A program made the position numbers and the translations under genes. The notes beneath the pieces are model-generated. The model was not told the DNA's origin. It saw only the letters and a list, made by a program, of their open reading frames with translations, and did no database searches. From Bradyrhizobium sp. AZCC 2176 (lineage in GTDB: Bacteria; Pseudomonadota; Alphaproteobacteria; Rhizobiales; Xanthobacteraceae), in the NCBI RefSeq assembly GCF_036924645.1, contig NZ_JAZHRX010000001.1, positions 682,001 to 746,000 of the forward strand: a stretch of DNA of 64,000 nt, written 5' to 3'. This document shows positions 42,664-51,394 of the stretch, one piece after another. How positions within the stretch are numbered: position 1 is the stretch's first letter; every line of letters begins with the position of its first letter.

Positions 42664-45051
42664 ATGACATTCAAGAAGAAACGAGCGTTCTACATCGGTG
42701 GAACAAGCTGGCTATTGCTATGCGCGGTGGGCAACCAAGCAATGGCCCAGGGTGCGGCCGCGCCGCCGTCCTCGACACAGTTGCCTGAGATCACCGTGAC
42801 GGCGCCGAGCCCAATCGTGCGCCGCCGCGCCGTTGTTCCGGCGCGTACGCCGGTGCGCATCGCCCGCACAGCGCCCGGCCGTGAGCGTGCGCCGGAAGCC
42901 ACGCCTGCGCCGGCCGCTCCAGCGCCTCAACAGGGCGTGCTGCCCATCGTGACCGACCAGTTTGCAACTGTCACAGTGGTGCCGAACGAGGAAATTCGCC
43001 GCCAGGGCACAGCCCAGCTCGGCGATCTCCTGTTCTCAAAACCCGGCATTACTGGATCGACCTTTGCGCCGGGCGCCGCGAGCCGACCGATTATCCGGGG
43101 TCTCGACGTCAATCGCGTCGGCATCCTCGAGAACGGCACCAACGCTGGCGGCGCGTCCGATCTCGGCGAAGACCATTTCGTGCCGGTCGATCCACTGGCG
43201 ACAAACCAGGTGGAAGTTATCCGCGGTCCAGCCGCGATGCGCTACGGATCGACATCGATCGGCGGCGTCGTCAGCGCAACCAACAATCGCATCCCGGACG
43301 CCCTGCCTTCATGCGCGGCCACACCGTTCCAGACCTACGGACTGCCGGCGAAAGCGCCGCTCGCAAACGTGGGATCACCTTCCTGCGTCACGGTCGAAAC
43401 CCGAACGGCCGTCAGTTCCGTCGACCGCGGTGTCGATGGCGGCATCCTGATCGATGCCGGCGGTGGCAATTTCGCTGTTCATGCCGACGCCTATGGCCGC
43501 AAGGCCAGCGATTACAGCATTCCGGGCTATCCGTATTTGTTCGACCAGACCCGCCCGGTCAACGGCCGGCAGCCGAATTCGGCGATGCAGGCGGCTGGTG
43601 CGTCGATCGGCGGCTCTTACATCTTCCACGGCGGCTTCATCGGCGCGGCGATCACGCAGAACGACACGCTTTATCGCATTCCCGGCATCGACGGCGCCGA
43701 TCACCAGACCCGCATCGACGCGCGCCAGACCAAGTTCACGGCCAAGGGCGAATACAGGCCGGACGCGGCGGCGATCGACGCGGTGCGTTTCTGGGCCGGC
43801 GCGACCGACTACAAGCACAACGAGATCGGACTGGCCGACCCCGCCGACTTCTCGTCCCTCGGCGTGCGGCAGACCTTTACCAACAAGGAGCAGGAAGGGC
43901 GCGTGGAGGTGCAGATGGCACCGTTCAACGCGCGGTTTGCTGCCGTCACGACCGCCTTCGGCCTGCAGGCCGGGCATCAGGAACTGACAGCATCAAGTCC
44001 GGACGATCCAGGCAGCCCGCTCAACGGATTGTGGGATCCTAACAAGAACAACAGGGTCGCCGGCTATGTCTTCAACGAGTTGAAGTTCACTGACTCAACC
44101 AAGGCGCAGATCGCCGGCCGTATCGAGCATGTCAGTCTCAGCGGAACAACGCCGGCATTCATTCCGGAGCTGTTCGACCTCAACGTCGACCCTGCCGCCA
44201 TTGGTCCTGCCACACCGCGCAACCTGAACTTCACGCCGAAAAGTGCGAGCGTCGGTCTGCTCCAGGATTTGCCATGGGGTCTTGTCGCAAGTATTACCGC
44301 CCAATACGTCGAGCGCGCGCCCAAGCCGGCCGAACTGTTTTCACGCGGCGCGCACGATGCGACCGCCACGTTCGATATAGGCAATCCCAATCTCGGCATC
44401 GAAACCGCCAAATCGATCGAGATCGGATTACGACGCGCGACTGGCCCCTTCCGATTCGAAGCAACCGCTTACTACACCAAGTTCAATGGCTTTATTTTCC
44501 GTCGTCTCACTGGCAACACCTGCGAGGATGTCGCTTGCGTTGGCCCCGCCGACCCGGCTTTTCCCCTTGAGCTGAACCAGGCGATCTATTCGCAGCGCGA
44601 CGCCACCTTCCGTGGCGGCGAGTTCCAAAGCCAGTTGGACGTCGGGCCGCTCTACGGCGGCATCTGGGGCATCGAGAACCAGTTCGATGTGGTGCGCGCG
44701 ACCTTTAACGATGGCACCAATGTTCCGCGAATTCCGCCGGTGCGAGTCGGCGGCGGCCTGTTCTGGCGCGATGCCAACTGGCTGACGCGGATCAACCTGC
44801 TGCACGCCTTCGCTCAGAACGATATCGCCCCGATCGGCGAGACGCCAACCGCGGGCTATAATCTGTTGAAGGCGGAGATCAGCTACAAGACGAAGCTCGA
44901 TCCGTCCTGGTTCGGTGCACGCGAGATGCTGATCGGCCTCGTCGGCAACAACCTCTTGAACGAGAACATCCGCAATTCGGCGTCCTTCAACAAGGACGAG
45001 GTCTTGCTGCCGGGCATCGGCGTGCGGGCGTTTGCCAATCTGAAGTTCTAG
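42664..45051 (+). CDS. TonB-dependent outer-membrane receptor, probable zinc receptor
   Basis: A 795-residue receptor. After the signal peptide (to AMAQ near residue 29) comes a TonB box-like LPEITVTAPSP, an Arg/Pro/Ala-rich stretch, the plug domain (VTVVPNEEIRRQGTAQLGDLLFSKPGITG, SRPIIRGLDVNRVGILENG, VEVIRGPAAMRYGSTSIGGVV), and a 22-strand barrel ending in FANLKF. Loops hold cysteine pairs (CEDVAC and a spaced pair near 215-235). The plug resembles ZnuD-type receptors. Its place behind a Zur-like box makes zinc the best guess. It probably shares the DUF2946 transcript. Confidence 0.88.
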   Translation: MTFKKKRAFYIGGTSWLLLCAVGNQAMAQGAAAPPSSTQLPEITVTAPSPIVRRRAVVPARTPVRIARTAPGRERAPEATPAPAAPAPQQGVLPIVTDQFATVTVVPNEEIRRQGTAQLGDLLFSKPGITGSTFAPGAASRPIIRGLDVNRVGILENGTNAGGASDLGEDHFVPVDPLATNQVEVIRGPAAMRYGSTSIGGVVSATNNRIPDALPSCAATPFQTYGLPAKAPLANVGSPSCVTVETRTAVSSVDRGVDGGILIDAGGGNFAVHADAYGRKASDYSIPGYPYLFDQTRPVNGRQPNSAMQAAGASIGGSYIFHGGFIGAAITQNDTLYRIPGIDGADHQTRIDARQTKFTAKGEYRPDAAAIDAVRFWAGATDYKHNEIGLADPADFSSLGVRQTFTNKEQEGRVEVQMAPFNARFAAVTTAFGLQAGHQELTASSPDDPGSPLNGLWDPNKNNRVAGYVFNELKFTDSTKAQIAGRIEHVSLSGTTPAFIPELFDLNVDPAAIGPATPRNLNFTPKSASVGLLQDLPWGLVASITAQYVERAPKPAELFSRGAHDATATFDIGNPNLGIETAKSIEIGLRRATGPFRFEATAYYTKFNGFIFRRLTGNTCEDVACVGPADPAFPLELNQAIYSQRDATFRGGEFQSQLDVGPLYGGIWGIENQFDVVRATFNDGTNVPRIPPVRVGGGLFWRDANWLTRINLLHAFAQNDIAPIGETPTAGYNLLKAEISYKTKLDPSWFGAREMLIGLVGNNLLNENIRNSASFNKDEVLLPGIGVRAFANLKF

Positions 45052-45070
45052 AGCAGGTGCTGATGGGTGG

Positions 45071-45095
45071 CGTTAGCTGGTGCTACCAGCTAACG
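45071..45095 (+). terminator. Hairpin after the TonB receptor gene
   Basis: CGTTAGCTGGT and ACCAGCTAACG form a perfect 11-bp stem with a three-base loop, 19 bases after the receptor stop codon. No T-run follows, so it is either a weak terminator or a protective 3' structure. Confidence 0.5.
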
Positions 45096-45182
45096 TCGGC
45101 AAGGACGACGGTGGATGCCGGATTTGGATGTCGCATCGTTCCGGATATGCCTTGCCCGACACGAGCTCACGAACACGGATAG

Positions 45183-46976
45183 ATGACTTCGCCGATCAAT
45201 ATTCCCGTCTACAGCGATGCCCTTGTCTTGCTCGGCACTGCGGGCATCGTCATTCCATTGGTACGCCGGTTCGGCATCAATCCCGTCCTCGGCTATCTCG
45301 TAGCGGGCGCGATCCTCGGTCCCCTGGGGCTCGGTTCGTTTATCGGCGAATTCCCCTACTTGTACTGGTTCACCGTCGTTGACGCCAAGAACGTCGCCGG
45401 TATCGCCGAACTCGGCATCGTGTTCCTGCTGTTCCTGATCGGCATGGAGCTGTCCTATGAGCGGTTGAAGACGATGCGCCGCCTGGTCTTCGGACTGGGC
45501 AGCCTGCAGATCGTCCTCTCTGCAGCCGCCATCGGCGCAGCCGTATTCCTTGCGGGCGGCAAGCCGCCGGTGCCGCTCATCGTCGGCGCCTGCCTGGCGC
45601 TGTCGTCGACCGCCATCGTCGTTGACGTGCTTTCCAGGCAGGGACGGCTGAAGACAAGTGCGGGCCGCGCCAGTTTCGCGATCCTGCTGGCGCAGGATCT
45701 GGCGGTGGCGCCGCTCCTGCTGTTCATCACCATTCTCGGCGCCGGCGAATCCGGTTCGGTTGCCGGCACTCTCATGCTGGCGCTCGTCAACGCCGCGATC
45801 GCGCTCGGCGTGATAGTCATCGCCGGCCGCGTGGTGATGCGGCCGCTGTTCCGTCTGGTCGCATCCGTCGGCATGAGCGACCTGTTCGTGGCCACCACGC
45901 TGTTCGTGATCGTCGCAACCGGCGTGGCCGCCGCCGTGGCAGGTTTTTCGATGGCGCTTGGCGCCTTCGTCGCCGGCCTGCTGCTCGCCGAAACCGAATT
46001 CCGCAAGGCGATCGAGACCGCGATCGACCCTTTCAAGGGTCTCCTGCTGGGCCTGTTCTTTTTTACGGTCGGCATGAACATCGACTTCCGCGAGCTTGCC
46101 CGCGATCCCGTTTGGCTGCTTGGAAGCGTCGTCGGGCTCATCGCCGTCAAATCCATCATCCTCATCCCCCTCGCCCGGCTGTTTCGCCTTTCCTGGCGAG
46201 CGTCCATCGAAACGGGCCTCCTGCTCGGCCCGGGCGGCGAATTCGCCTTCGTCGGCATCGGCATGGCGACGACGCTTGGTCTGATCGATGCCAAGATGTC
46301 GAGCTTCACGGTCGCACTGACGTCGCTGACCATGGTGCTCATTCCCGCGCTTTCCCATGTCGCGCGGCGGTTGGCGCCAATGGTGCGCGAAGACAGGCCA
46401 CTCGACCCCGAACTTTCCGTTGCCCCGAGCGGCGGCACCAACCATGCCATTGTCATCGGACATGGCCGGGTGGGACAGGTCGTCTGCACCATGCTCGATC
46501 GGCACCAATTCCAGTACGTTGCCATCGATAATGATGCCGCAGCCGTTCCGGAGCAGCGAAGGCAGGGGCGCACCGTTTATTATGGTGACGCGACAAACCC
46601 GGAGTTTTTGAAGAGCTGCGGCCTCATGGACGCCGCAGCCGTCATCGTCACGATCGGCGAAGCCAAAGGCATCGACGAAATCGTCGCGCAAGTTCGCGCG
46701 CTCAGGCAGGATATGCTGGTGGTGTCGCGCGCCCGCGACGCGGAGCATGCGCGGCATCTTTATCAGATCGGCGTTACCGACGCCGTGCCCGAGACCATCG
46801 AGGCAAGCTTGTTGTTGTCAGAAGCAGCCCTGATCGGCCTCGGCGTGGCCATGGGGCAGGTCGTCGCGTCCATCCATGAAAAGCGCGAGGAATTCCGGCA
46901 CGAATTGCAGCAGGCTGCCGGTGGTACCCGGCCTGCCGAAGAGACGACTGGCGTCAGAAGGAAACCGTTATTCTGA
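45183..46976 (+). CDS. CPA2-family cation/proton antiporter (KefB-like) with RCK domain
   Basis: A 597-residue inner-membrane protein. About 12 hydrophobic helices fill residues 8-385, with the family patterns GINPVLGYLVAGAILGPLGLG, LSSTAIVVDVLSRQGRL and LLLGPGGEFAFVGIG. A C-terminal TrkA-N (RCK) nucleotide-binding domain begins at HAIVIGHGRVGQVVC near 422 and includes VYYGDATNPEFLKSCGL. Such proteins exchange K+ or Na+ for H+. No KefF-type ancillary protein is adjacent. The start ATG gives the complete first helix. It is 131 bases from the receptor and appears to be a separate unit. Confidence 0.93.
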   Translation: MTSPINIPVYSDALVLLGTAGIVIPLVRRFGINPVLGYLVAGAILGPLGLGSFIGEFPYLYWFTVVDAKNVAGIAELGIVFLLFLIGMELSYERLKTMRRLVFGLGSLQIVLSAAAIGAAVFLAGGKPPVPLIVGACLALSSTAIVVDVLSRQGRLKTSAGRASFAILLAQDLAVAPLLLFITILGAGESGSVAGTLMLALVNAAIALGVIVIAGRVVMRPLFRLVASVGMSDLFVATTLFVIVATGVAAAVAGFSMALGAFVAGLLLAETEFRKAIETAIDPFKGLLLGLFFFTVGMNIDFRELARDPVWLLGSVVGLIAVKSIILIPLARLFRLSWRASIETGLLLGPGGEFAFVGIGMATTLGLIDAKMSSFTVALTSLTMVLIPALSHVARRLAPMVREDRPLDPELSVAPSGGTNHAIVIGHGRVGQVVCTMLDRHQFQYVAIDNDAAAVPEQRRQGRTVYYGDATNPEFLKSCGLMDAAAVIVTIGEAKGIDEIVAQVRALRQDMLVVSRARDAEHARHLYQIGVTDAVPETIEASLLLSEAALIGLGVAMGQVVASIHEKREEFRHELQQAAGGTRPAEETTGVRRKPLF

Positions 46977-47024
46977 CATGAGAGCGACGCCGCGCGGCTC
47001 GATCATCCCGGCCGATGCGCTACG

Positions 47025-47537
47025 CTACCGCGCCTTGCTCCAGTCCGGCCGGATATCGCCGGAGACACCGTCGAAGGCGCCCTCGACCAGTTCCGCGATC
47101 AGGAGGCGGCTGTAGTCGACGGGACCCGGCATGATCACCCGCCCCTTCGGGATGACCTTGAAGCCGACGCGGCTGTAGTAGGGTTCGTCGCCGACCAGAA
47201 TGATGAGCCGATGGCCCTTGGCCTTGGCGTCCTGCAGCGACCGATCGAGCAGCATGCGCCCGACGCCGCGCTTTCGGAACGGCGGCTCGACCGTCAACGG
47301 CCCCAGCATCAGGGCCGGCGTGTCGCCGATGCAGATCGGCAACTGCCGCACCGAGCCGACCAGCAATGTGCCGATCCGCGCCGTGAACGAGAGGTCGAGC
47401 AGGTGATCGACATGCTCGCGCAGGCGGTAGGCGCTCAGCACGAAACGGCCGGGACCGAATGTGCGCTCGTGCAGGCGCTCGATCGACTGCGCGTCTTTTG
47501 GTGTTTCGGCCAGGATGGTGACGTCGAGTTCGCTCAT
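47025..47537 (-). CDS. GNAT-family N-acetyltransferase
   Basis: A 170-residue acetyltransferase. The acetyl-CoA loop is LTVEPPFRKRGVGRMLLDRSLQDAKAKGHRLIILVGDEPYYSRVGFK (about residues 87-133), which is the R/Q-x-x-G-x-G/A pattern plus the YYSRVGF motif of the YhbS/predicted N-acetyltransferase group. ATG 47537 begins a sensible N-terminus SELDVTILAETP. It is 68 bases after the glycosyltransferase stop in the same direction. The acceptor is unknown. Confidence 0.9.
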   Translation of the reverse strand: MSELDVTILAETPKDAQSIERLHERTFGPGRFVLSAYRLREHVDHLLDLSFTARIGTLLVGSVRQLPICIGDTPALMLGPLTVEPPFRKRGVGRMLLDRSLQDAKAKGHRLIILVGDEPYYSRVGFKVIPKGRVIMPGPVDYSRLLIAELVEGAFDGVSGDIRPDWSKAR

Positions 47538-47605
47538 GATGGGGCGCGGGATAGCATCTGGCGGCGGCGCGGTCCATCGCTGGAAGCGGCAATCCCGGTA
47601 TTGCC

Positions 47606-48541
47606 TCAATCCCTGCTAATGGTGGGCTGGGACAAATAGGCCAAAAGCTTCATTTCGCGGCGGCCGCGCGTCACCGTATCCAGCACCAGCCCCGAAGATG
47701 CCGACAGCACCGCCACGATCATCAGGCCCATCGACAGCACCGCGGTCGGTAGCCGCGGAACGAGGCCTTCCTCGAGATAGGTGACGATCACGGGGATCGC
47801 GAGGCCGATCGAAACCAGCATCAGGAAGATGCCGATCACCGTGAAGAACCGCAGCGGCTTTTCCGACCGGTACAGTTTCAGGATGGTGCCGAGAATTCGA
47901 AAACCGTCGCGCCAGGTGTTCAGCTTGCTGAACGATCCCTCGGGGCGGGCATAGTAAGGCGTCTCGACTTCCAACACCGGCAGCGCCAGTTCAAGCGCGT
48001 GCACGCTTAGCTCGGTTTCGATCTCGAATCCATCGGACAGCACCGGAAAGGATTTGACGAAGCGGCGCGAGAACACGCGGTAGCCGGAAAGGATATCCTT
48101 GAATTCCTGGCCGAACACCGAGGAAAGGAAACTCGTCAGCATCCAGTTGCCGGTGCGATGGCCGGGTCGGTAGGCAGTGACCGATTGGTCGACGCGAAAT
48201 CCCACCACCATATCGAGGTGGTCGTTGACCAGCGTATCGATCATGCGCGGCGCGCTTGGCGCGTCATAGGTCGCGTCGCCGTCGACCAGTACATAGACGT
48301 CGGCATCGACATCGGCGAACATGCGCCGGACCACATGCCCCTTGCCCTGGCGGCGCTCCCTACGCACGATGGCGCCGGCCGCGCGCGCTACCTCGACGGT
48401 GCGGTCCTTGGAATTGTTGTCGTAGACGTAGATCTTCGCCGTCGGCAATGCCTTGCGGAAGTCGGAGACCACGGTAGCGACCGCGGCTTCCTCATTGAAG
48501 CACGGCACGAGAACCGCAATCCGTAGCGCAGGTCCGGTCAT
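47606..48541 (-). CDS. Family 2 glycosyltransferase, membrane-anchored
   Basis: A 311-residue GT-A enzyme of the dolichol/undecaprenyl-phosphate sugar transferase type. IAVLVPCFNEEAAVATVV starts the domain, YVYDNNSKDRT and VLVDGDATYDAPSAPRMI carry the nucleotide-sugar and metal (DxD) sites, and QEFKDILSGYRVFSRRFVKSFP is family typical. Two C-terminal membrane helices (FFTVIGIFLMLVSIGLAIPVIV and AVLSMGLMIVAVLSASSGLVL) anchor it. It follows the broken membrane gene by 15 bases. Probably moves a sugar onto a lipid carrier. Confidence 0.92.
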   Translation of the reverse strand: MTGPALRIAVLVPCFNEEAAVATVVSDFRKALPTAKIYVYDNNSKDRTVEVARAAGAIVRRERRQGKGHVVRRMFADVDADVYVLVDGDATYDAPSAPRMIDTLVNDHLDMVVGFRVDQSVTAYRPGHRTGNWMLTSFLSSVFGQEFKDILSGYRVFSRRFVKSFPVLSDGFEIETELSVHALELALPVLEVETPYYARPEGSFSKLNTWRDGFRILGTILKLYRSEKPLRFFTVIGIFLMLVSIGLAIPVIVTYLEEGLVPRLPTAVLSMGLMIVAVLSASSGLVLDTVTRGRREMKLLAYLSQPTISRD

Positions 48542-48556
48542 CGCACGCTCACCGAA

Positions 48557-48866
48557 TTAAGTCCGTCCATGGCGCGTCATACCGCAATCAGGCGTTGGCC
48601 GGTTGGGGGAAGCCGCACTGTCTGCGGCCCGTTCGCCGCGCAGATCGAGCGTTGCGAACAGCAGAGTCCAGAGCGAGAGCATGTCGATCGGAAGGATATA
48701 ATATGGCGTAAATATCGGATGGGCCGTGAGAATCAGGTTTAGCGCAAGGTTTACGGCGACCAGGAGGGCGATCTGTCTGGCGCGGCCCCTGATCGAAGCG
48801 CCAGAGCCAGGCTGTCCAGGCGACCGAGAACGCCAGCAAGGTGAATTTAACAGCACGTACTGGCAT
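48557..48866 (-). pseudogene. Frameshifted small membrane-protein gene
   Basis: From an ATG at 48866, nine bases after the Nudix stop, the frame gives MPVRAVKFTLLAFSVAWTAW, then loses sense after LWRFDQG. In the frame one base further on, a second hydrophobic protein stretch (RQIALLVAVNLALNLILTAH, then HPIFTPYYILPIDMLSLWTLLFATLDL) continues to a stop at 48557. The switch is near a GGGG run at about 48785-48795. Joined, the two halves make a protein of about 100 residues with two or three membrane helices. I read it as a one-base insertion in a small gene or remnant; a sequencing error is possible. Confidence 0.6.
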
Positions 48867-48875
48867 GAGCGACCA

Positions 48876-49364
48876 CTAGCGCCAGGTCGCGACCGGCGCC
48901 ACGCGATCGAGCACTTCGGCGATCCGCAGCCGCGTGCCCCGGGTCGTCTCCGCCGGCAGCGCCCCTGCCGCATAGAACCCGCACTCGACGATCTCGTGGT
49001 TGGGCGCCGGCAGGCGGTCCTGCCGGAACTGCCTGATGACGTAAACCGCGACATGGTCGCGGCGGGAGACGTGACCGTTGAAGAACAGGCCGTGCAGCAC
49101 CGGCTCCCCGGTCAGTTCGATCCGCCCCTCTTCCACCAATTCCCGCCGCAGGGCTTCGAGAAAGGTTTCGCCGACCTCGACCCCGCCGCCCGGCAGGTGC
49201 CAGCCGGCGACGTAGCTGTGCCTGACCAGAAACACCTTGTCGTCGCCATCGAGCACGACACCGCGAACCCCGAGCGTCATGCCGCGGGCCATCCGCCAGT
49301 AGAGGTGGAAGGCCCGCCGCAATTGCGGTTCGAGACGTTTTCGCAAGTGCTGCAGCGCCGTCAC
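48876..49364 (-). CDS. Nudix hydrolase
   Basis: A 162-residue Nudix protein. The box is GGGVEVGETFLEALRRELVEEG (residues about 59-80), preceded by FLVRHSYVAGWHLPG. The N-terminal AFHLYWRMARGMTLGVRGVVLDGD is typical of a Nudix group found near lipid-sugar genes. It probably heads a unit with the broken membrane gene, glycosyltransferase and acetyltransferase downstream. The substrate, presumably a nucleoside diphosphate derivative, is not known. It is divergent from the metallophosphoesterase. Confidence 0.92.
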   Translation of the reverse strand: MTALQHLRKRLEPQLRRAFHLYWRMARGMTLGVRGVVLDGDDKVFLVRHSYVAGWHLPGGGVEVGETFLEALRRELVEEGRIELTGEPVLHGLFFNGHVSRRDHVAVYVIRQFRQDRLPAPNHEIVECGFYAAGALPAETTRGTRLRIAEVLDRVAPVATWR

Positions 49365-49459
49365 GCAAACCTCCGATGGACAGCTATCACCTTTGATCCT
49401 TATATCGCCGACATGATCGTGCGACGGCTCTATATCACAGGGAATGCGGCGGAGCGCGA

Positions 49460-50350
49460 ATGAGCGATACCTTCACGCTGGCGCACCTGTCCGATCCGCA
49501 TCTGCCGCCCCTGCCCGCGGCGCGGCTCCGTGATCTCGCGGGCAAGCGTGCGCTCGGCTATCTCAACTGGACCCGCAACCGCCACAAATATCACCGCCGC
49601 GAGGTGCTGGACGCGCTGGTCGCCGACATGCAGGCGCAGCGACCGGACCACATCGCGGTGACCGGCGATCTCGTCAACCTGGCGCTGGAGGCGGAGTTCA
49701 CCCCGGCCCAGGCCTGGCTCGAAAGCGTCGGCACGCCGCAACGGGTCACGGTCGTTCCCGGCAATCACGACGCCTATGTGCGAGCGACGCGGCATCGTTT
49801 CGCCGGCGCGTTCGAGCAATACCTGCGCGGCGATGCCGCGGCGGATGGCATGCCGTTTCCGTTTGTGCGCCGGCGCGGGCCGCTCGCGCTGATCGGGGTG
49901 TCCTCGGCGGTGCCGACGCTGCCATTGATGGCTACGGGCCGGCTTGGCCGCGCGCAGCTCGATGCGCTCGAGCGCCATCTGGCGCAGATGTCCGCCGATG
50001 ACGCCTTCCGGGTGCTGCTGGTGCATCATCCCCTGCACTCGAGTTCACGGATGAAGCGGCTGACCGATTCGAAGGCGCTCCGCGCCGTGCTGAAGCGGCG
50101 CGGCGTGGAACTGGTGCTGCACGGCCATGACCATATCCATTCGACGATGTGGCTCGAAGGCGCCGACCGTCAGATCCCCGTGGTCGGCGTGCCGTCGGCG
50201 TCGGCGCTGGCGCACCGGCATTATCCGGCCGCGGCGTATAATCTGTTTTCGATCACGCGCGACAGCGGCAAATGGCACTGCGTGCACACCGTGCGCGCCA
50301 TCGACGCCGACTTCCGCGTCAAGCAGATCAAGCACGCGACGCTGCTCTAG
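49460..50350 (+). CDS. Calcineurin-like metallophosphoesterase
   Basis: A 296-residue phosphoesterase. Metal ligands are visible in order: LAHLSDPHL (DxH, residues 8-14), VTGDLVN (GD), VVPGNHDAY (GNHD, near 98), LLVHHPLH (near 187) and LHGHDHIHS (GHxH, near 222). All five motifs are intact, so it should be active with two metal ions. It resembles the CpdA/Icc type of phosphodiesterase in order and spacing, but the substrate is not certain. The 3' end overlaps the convergent hypothetical gene by four bases. Confidence 0.93.
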   Translation: MSDTFTLAHLSDPHLPPLPAARLRDLAGKRALGYLNWTRNRHKYHRREVLDALVADMQAQRPDHIAVTGDLVNLALEAEFTPAQAWLESVGTPQRVTVVPGNHDAYVRATRHRFAGAFEQYLRGDAAADGMPFPFVRRRGPLALIGVSSAVPTLPLMATGRLGRAQLDALERHLAQMSADDAFRVLLVHHPLHSSSRMKRLTDSKALRAVLKRRGVELVLHGHDHIHSTMWLEGADRQIPVVGVPSASALAHRHYPAAAYNLFSITRDSGKWHCVHTVRAIDADFRVKQIKHATLL

Positions 50351-50901
50351 AAGTTCTTCAAGCTCGCATACAGCGCCACGCCGAACAGCGCCACCGCGCC
50401 CAGCACGAAGCCGAGCACGAACATGCCGAAGCCACGGCGGCGCGGCTTTTTTTCCACGGCCGGCTCGGCCACCGGCGTTGCCACCATCGCATGCTCGCGC
50501 TCGATCATGCGGCGCGCGACATAACCGGTGACGGCGTCGACGATAACAGGCACGTCATGCGACTCGGCGATCACGATGCGGCCGAACCGCGTATCCTGCA
50601 CGAAGCGGTAAATGCGCTTGTCGCGCCCCATCACCACATGCGCCACCACATCGATCCACAGCCGCGGCGTCTCGCCCTGGCTGACGCCGCGATCGAACAG
50701 GTCGATCTGCGCCGGCACCTCGGCGAACAGCGGATCGAGTGCCTCGTTCAGGATCTCGAGCCGGGCGACCTCGGCATCGCGCAGTTCGACCACGACGCCG
50801 GTGCGGTCGGCGGCCTCGATGCGGGCCTGGCGGAGCGCGTCGCGCAGCCGCGTCGGTCGCATGTCGCGGGCCTCGTTGCCGGTGTTTTGCGCGTTTGACA
50901 T
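50347..50901 (-). CDS. Conserved hypothetical tail-anchored membrane protein
   Basis: A 184-residue protein that I cannot assign. Residues 20-130 form a soluble domain with ARIEAADRTGVVVELRDAEVARLEILNEALDPLFAEVP and LWIDVVAHVVMGRDKRIYRFVQDTRFGR. A basic stretch (EKKPRRRG) is followed by one C-terminal membrane helix (FGMFVLGFVLGAVALFGVALYA), so the domain probably faces the cytoplasm with a tail anchor. Codon use matches its neighbours, which supports a real gene. It converges on the phosphoesterase. Confidence 0.8.
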   Translation of the reverse strand: MSNAQNTGNEARDMRPTRLRDALRQARIEAADRTGVVVELRDAEVARLEILNEALDPLFAEVPAQIDLFDRGVSQGETPRLWIDVVAHVVMGRDKRIYRFVQDTRFGRIVIAESHDVPVIVDAVTGYVARRMIEREHAMVATPVAEPAVEKKPRRRGFGMFVLGFVLGAVALFGVALYASLKNF

Positions 50902-51035
50902 CGTAAGCCGCCTTTATCCTGAAGGGGTGGGCCCGGTTAACCTAGCAGTAACTATGTTGCGCGCAATGGCTGTTTGTTTGCAATAGCTTAGCGGTCCACC
51001 GGGTTTCGAGCCGGCGGCGACGCCCACCCCGGCCC

Positions 51036-51081
51036 TCCCGGAGCGAGCTCGGCTCGTCTCCCGGAGCGAGCTCGGCTCGTC
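51036..51081. repeat. Tandem duplication of a 23-base unit
   Basis: Two exact adjacent copies of a unit starting TCCCGGAGCGAGCTCGGCTC, with a palindromic CGAGCTCG core in each. It lies in the 264-base spacer between the hypothetical membrane protein and DUF4170. It looks like a local slippage duplication. Confidence 0.8.
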
Positions 51082-51105
51082 TTCCCACCGCTTCGAGAAC
51101 GCAAA

Positions 51106-51135
51106 CGGCCCCACCCGGAGATCCGGATGGGGCCG
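51106..51135 (-). terminator. Terminator of the DUF4170 gene
   Basis: On the minus strand CGGCCCCATCCGG and CCGGGTGGGGCCG pair in a GC-rich stem of about 13 bp with one mismatch, followed by TTTGCG. It is 30 bases after the DUF4170 stop. The T-run is short, so efficiency is uncertain. Confidence 0.7.
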
Positions 51136-51165
51136 CCTGTCCTTGGGCCGTTTCCTTAAGTTTTA

Positions 51166-51375
51166 TCAGGCCGAGACGCGCGAGGGCTCTTCCACGATGG
51201 AGAAGCGTACGCCGGCCTTGTGGCGGTTCTCTTCCGACACGACGCGCCAGGCGTCCTCGGCTTCCTTGCGGGTCTTGAACGGACCCTGAACCTGGGCCGA
51301 GCCTTCCACCAGCTTGTGGAAGTTCATCGATCCGAATTCGCCGCCAATCACCCAGAAATTGCTGCCTTTGGTCAT
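51166..51375 (-). CDS. DUF4170 small protein
   Basis: A 69-residue protein (start MTKGSNFWVIGGEFGSMNFH) of the DUF4170 family. It is a compact soluble domain with the SPOR-like pattern FWVIGGEF...GPFKTRKEAEDAWRVVSEENRHKAGVRFSIVEE. AAGGAG lies just before the ATG. It is 19 bases behind aceA in the same direction, so it may be cotranscribed with isocitrate lyase. The function is unknown. Confidence 0.88.
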   Translation of the reverse strand: MTKGSNFWVIGGEFGSMNFHKLVEGSAQVQGPFKTRKEAEDAWRVVSEENRHKAGVRFSIVEEPSRVSA

Positions 51376-51394
51376 TGTCAGTCTCCTTCCAGCG

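Noticed and set aside
45090..46757. A 555-codon minus-strand frame across the antiporter gene.
   Set aside because: The translation is a hydrophilic Asp/Gln/Arg-rich string without family features. The plus-strand antiporter has clear membrane helices and an RCK domain.
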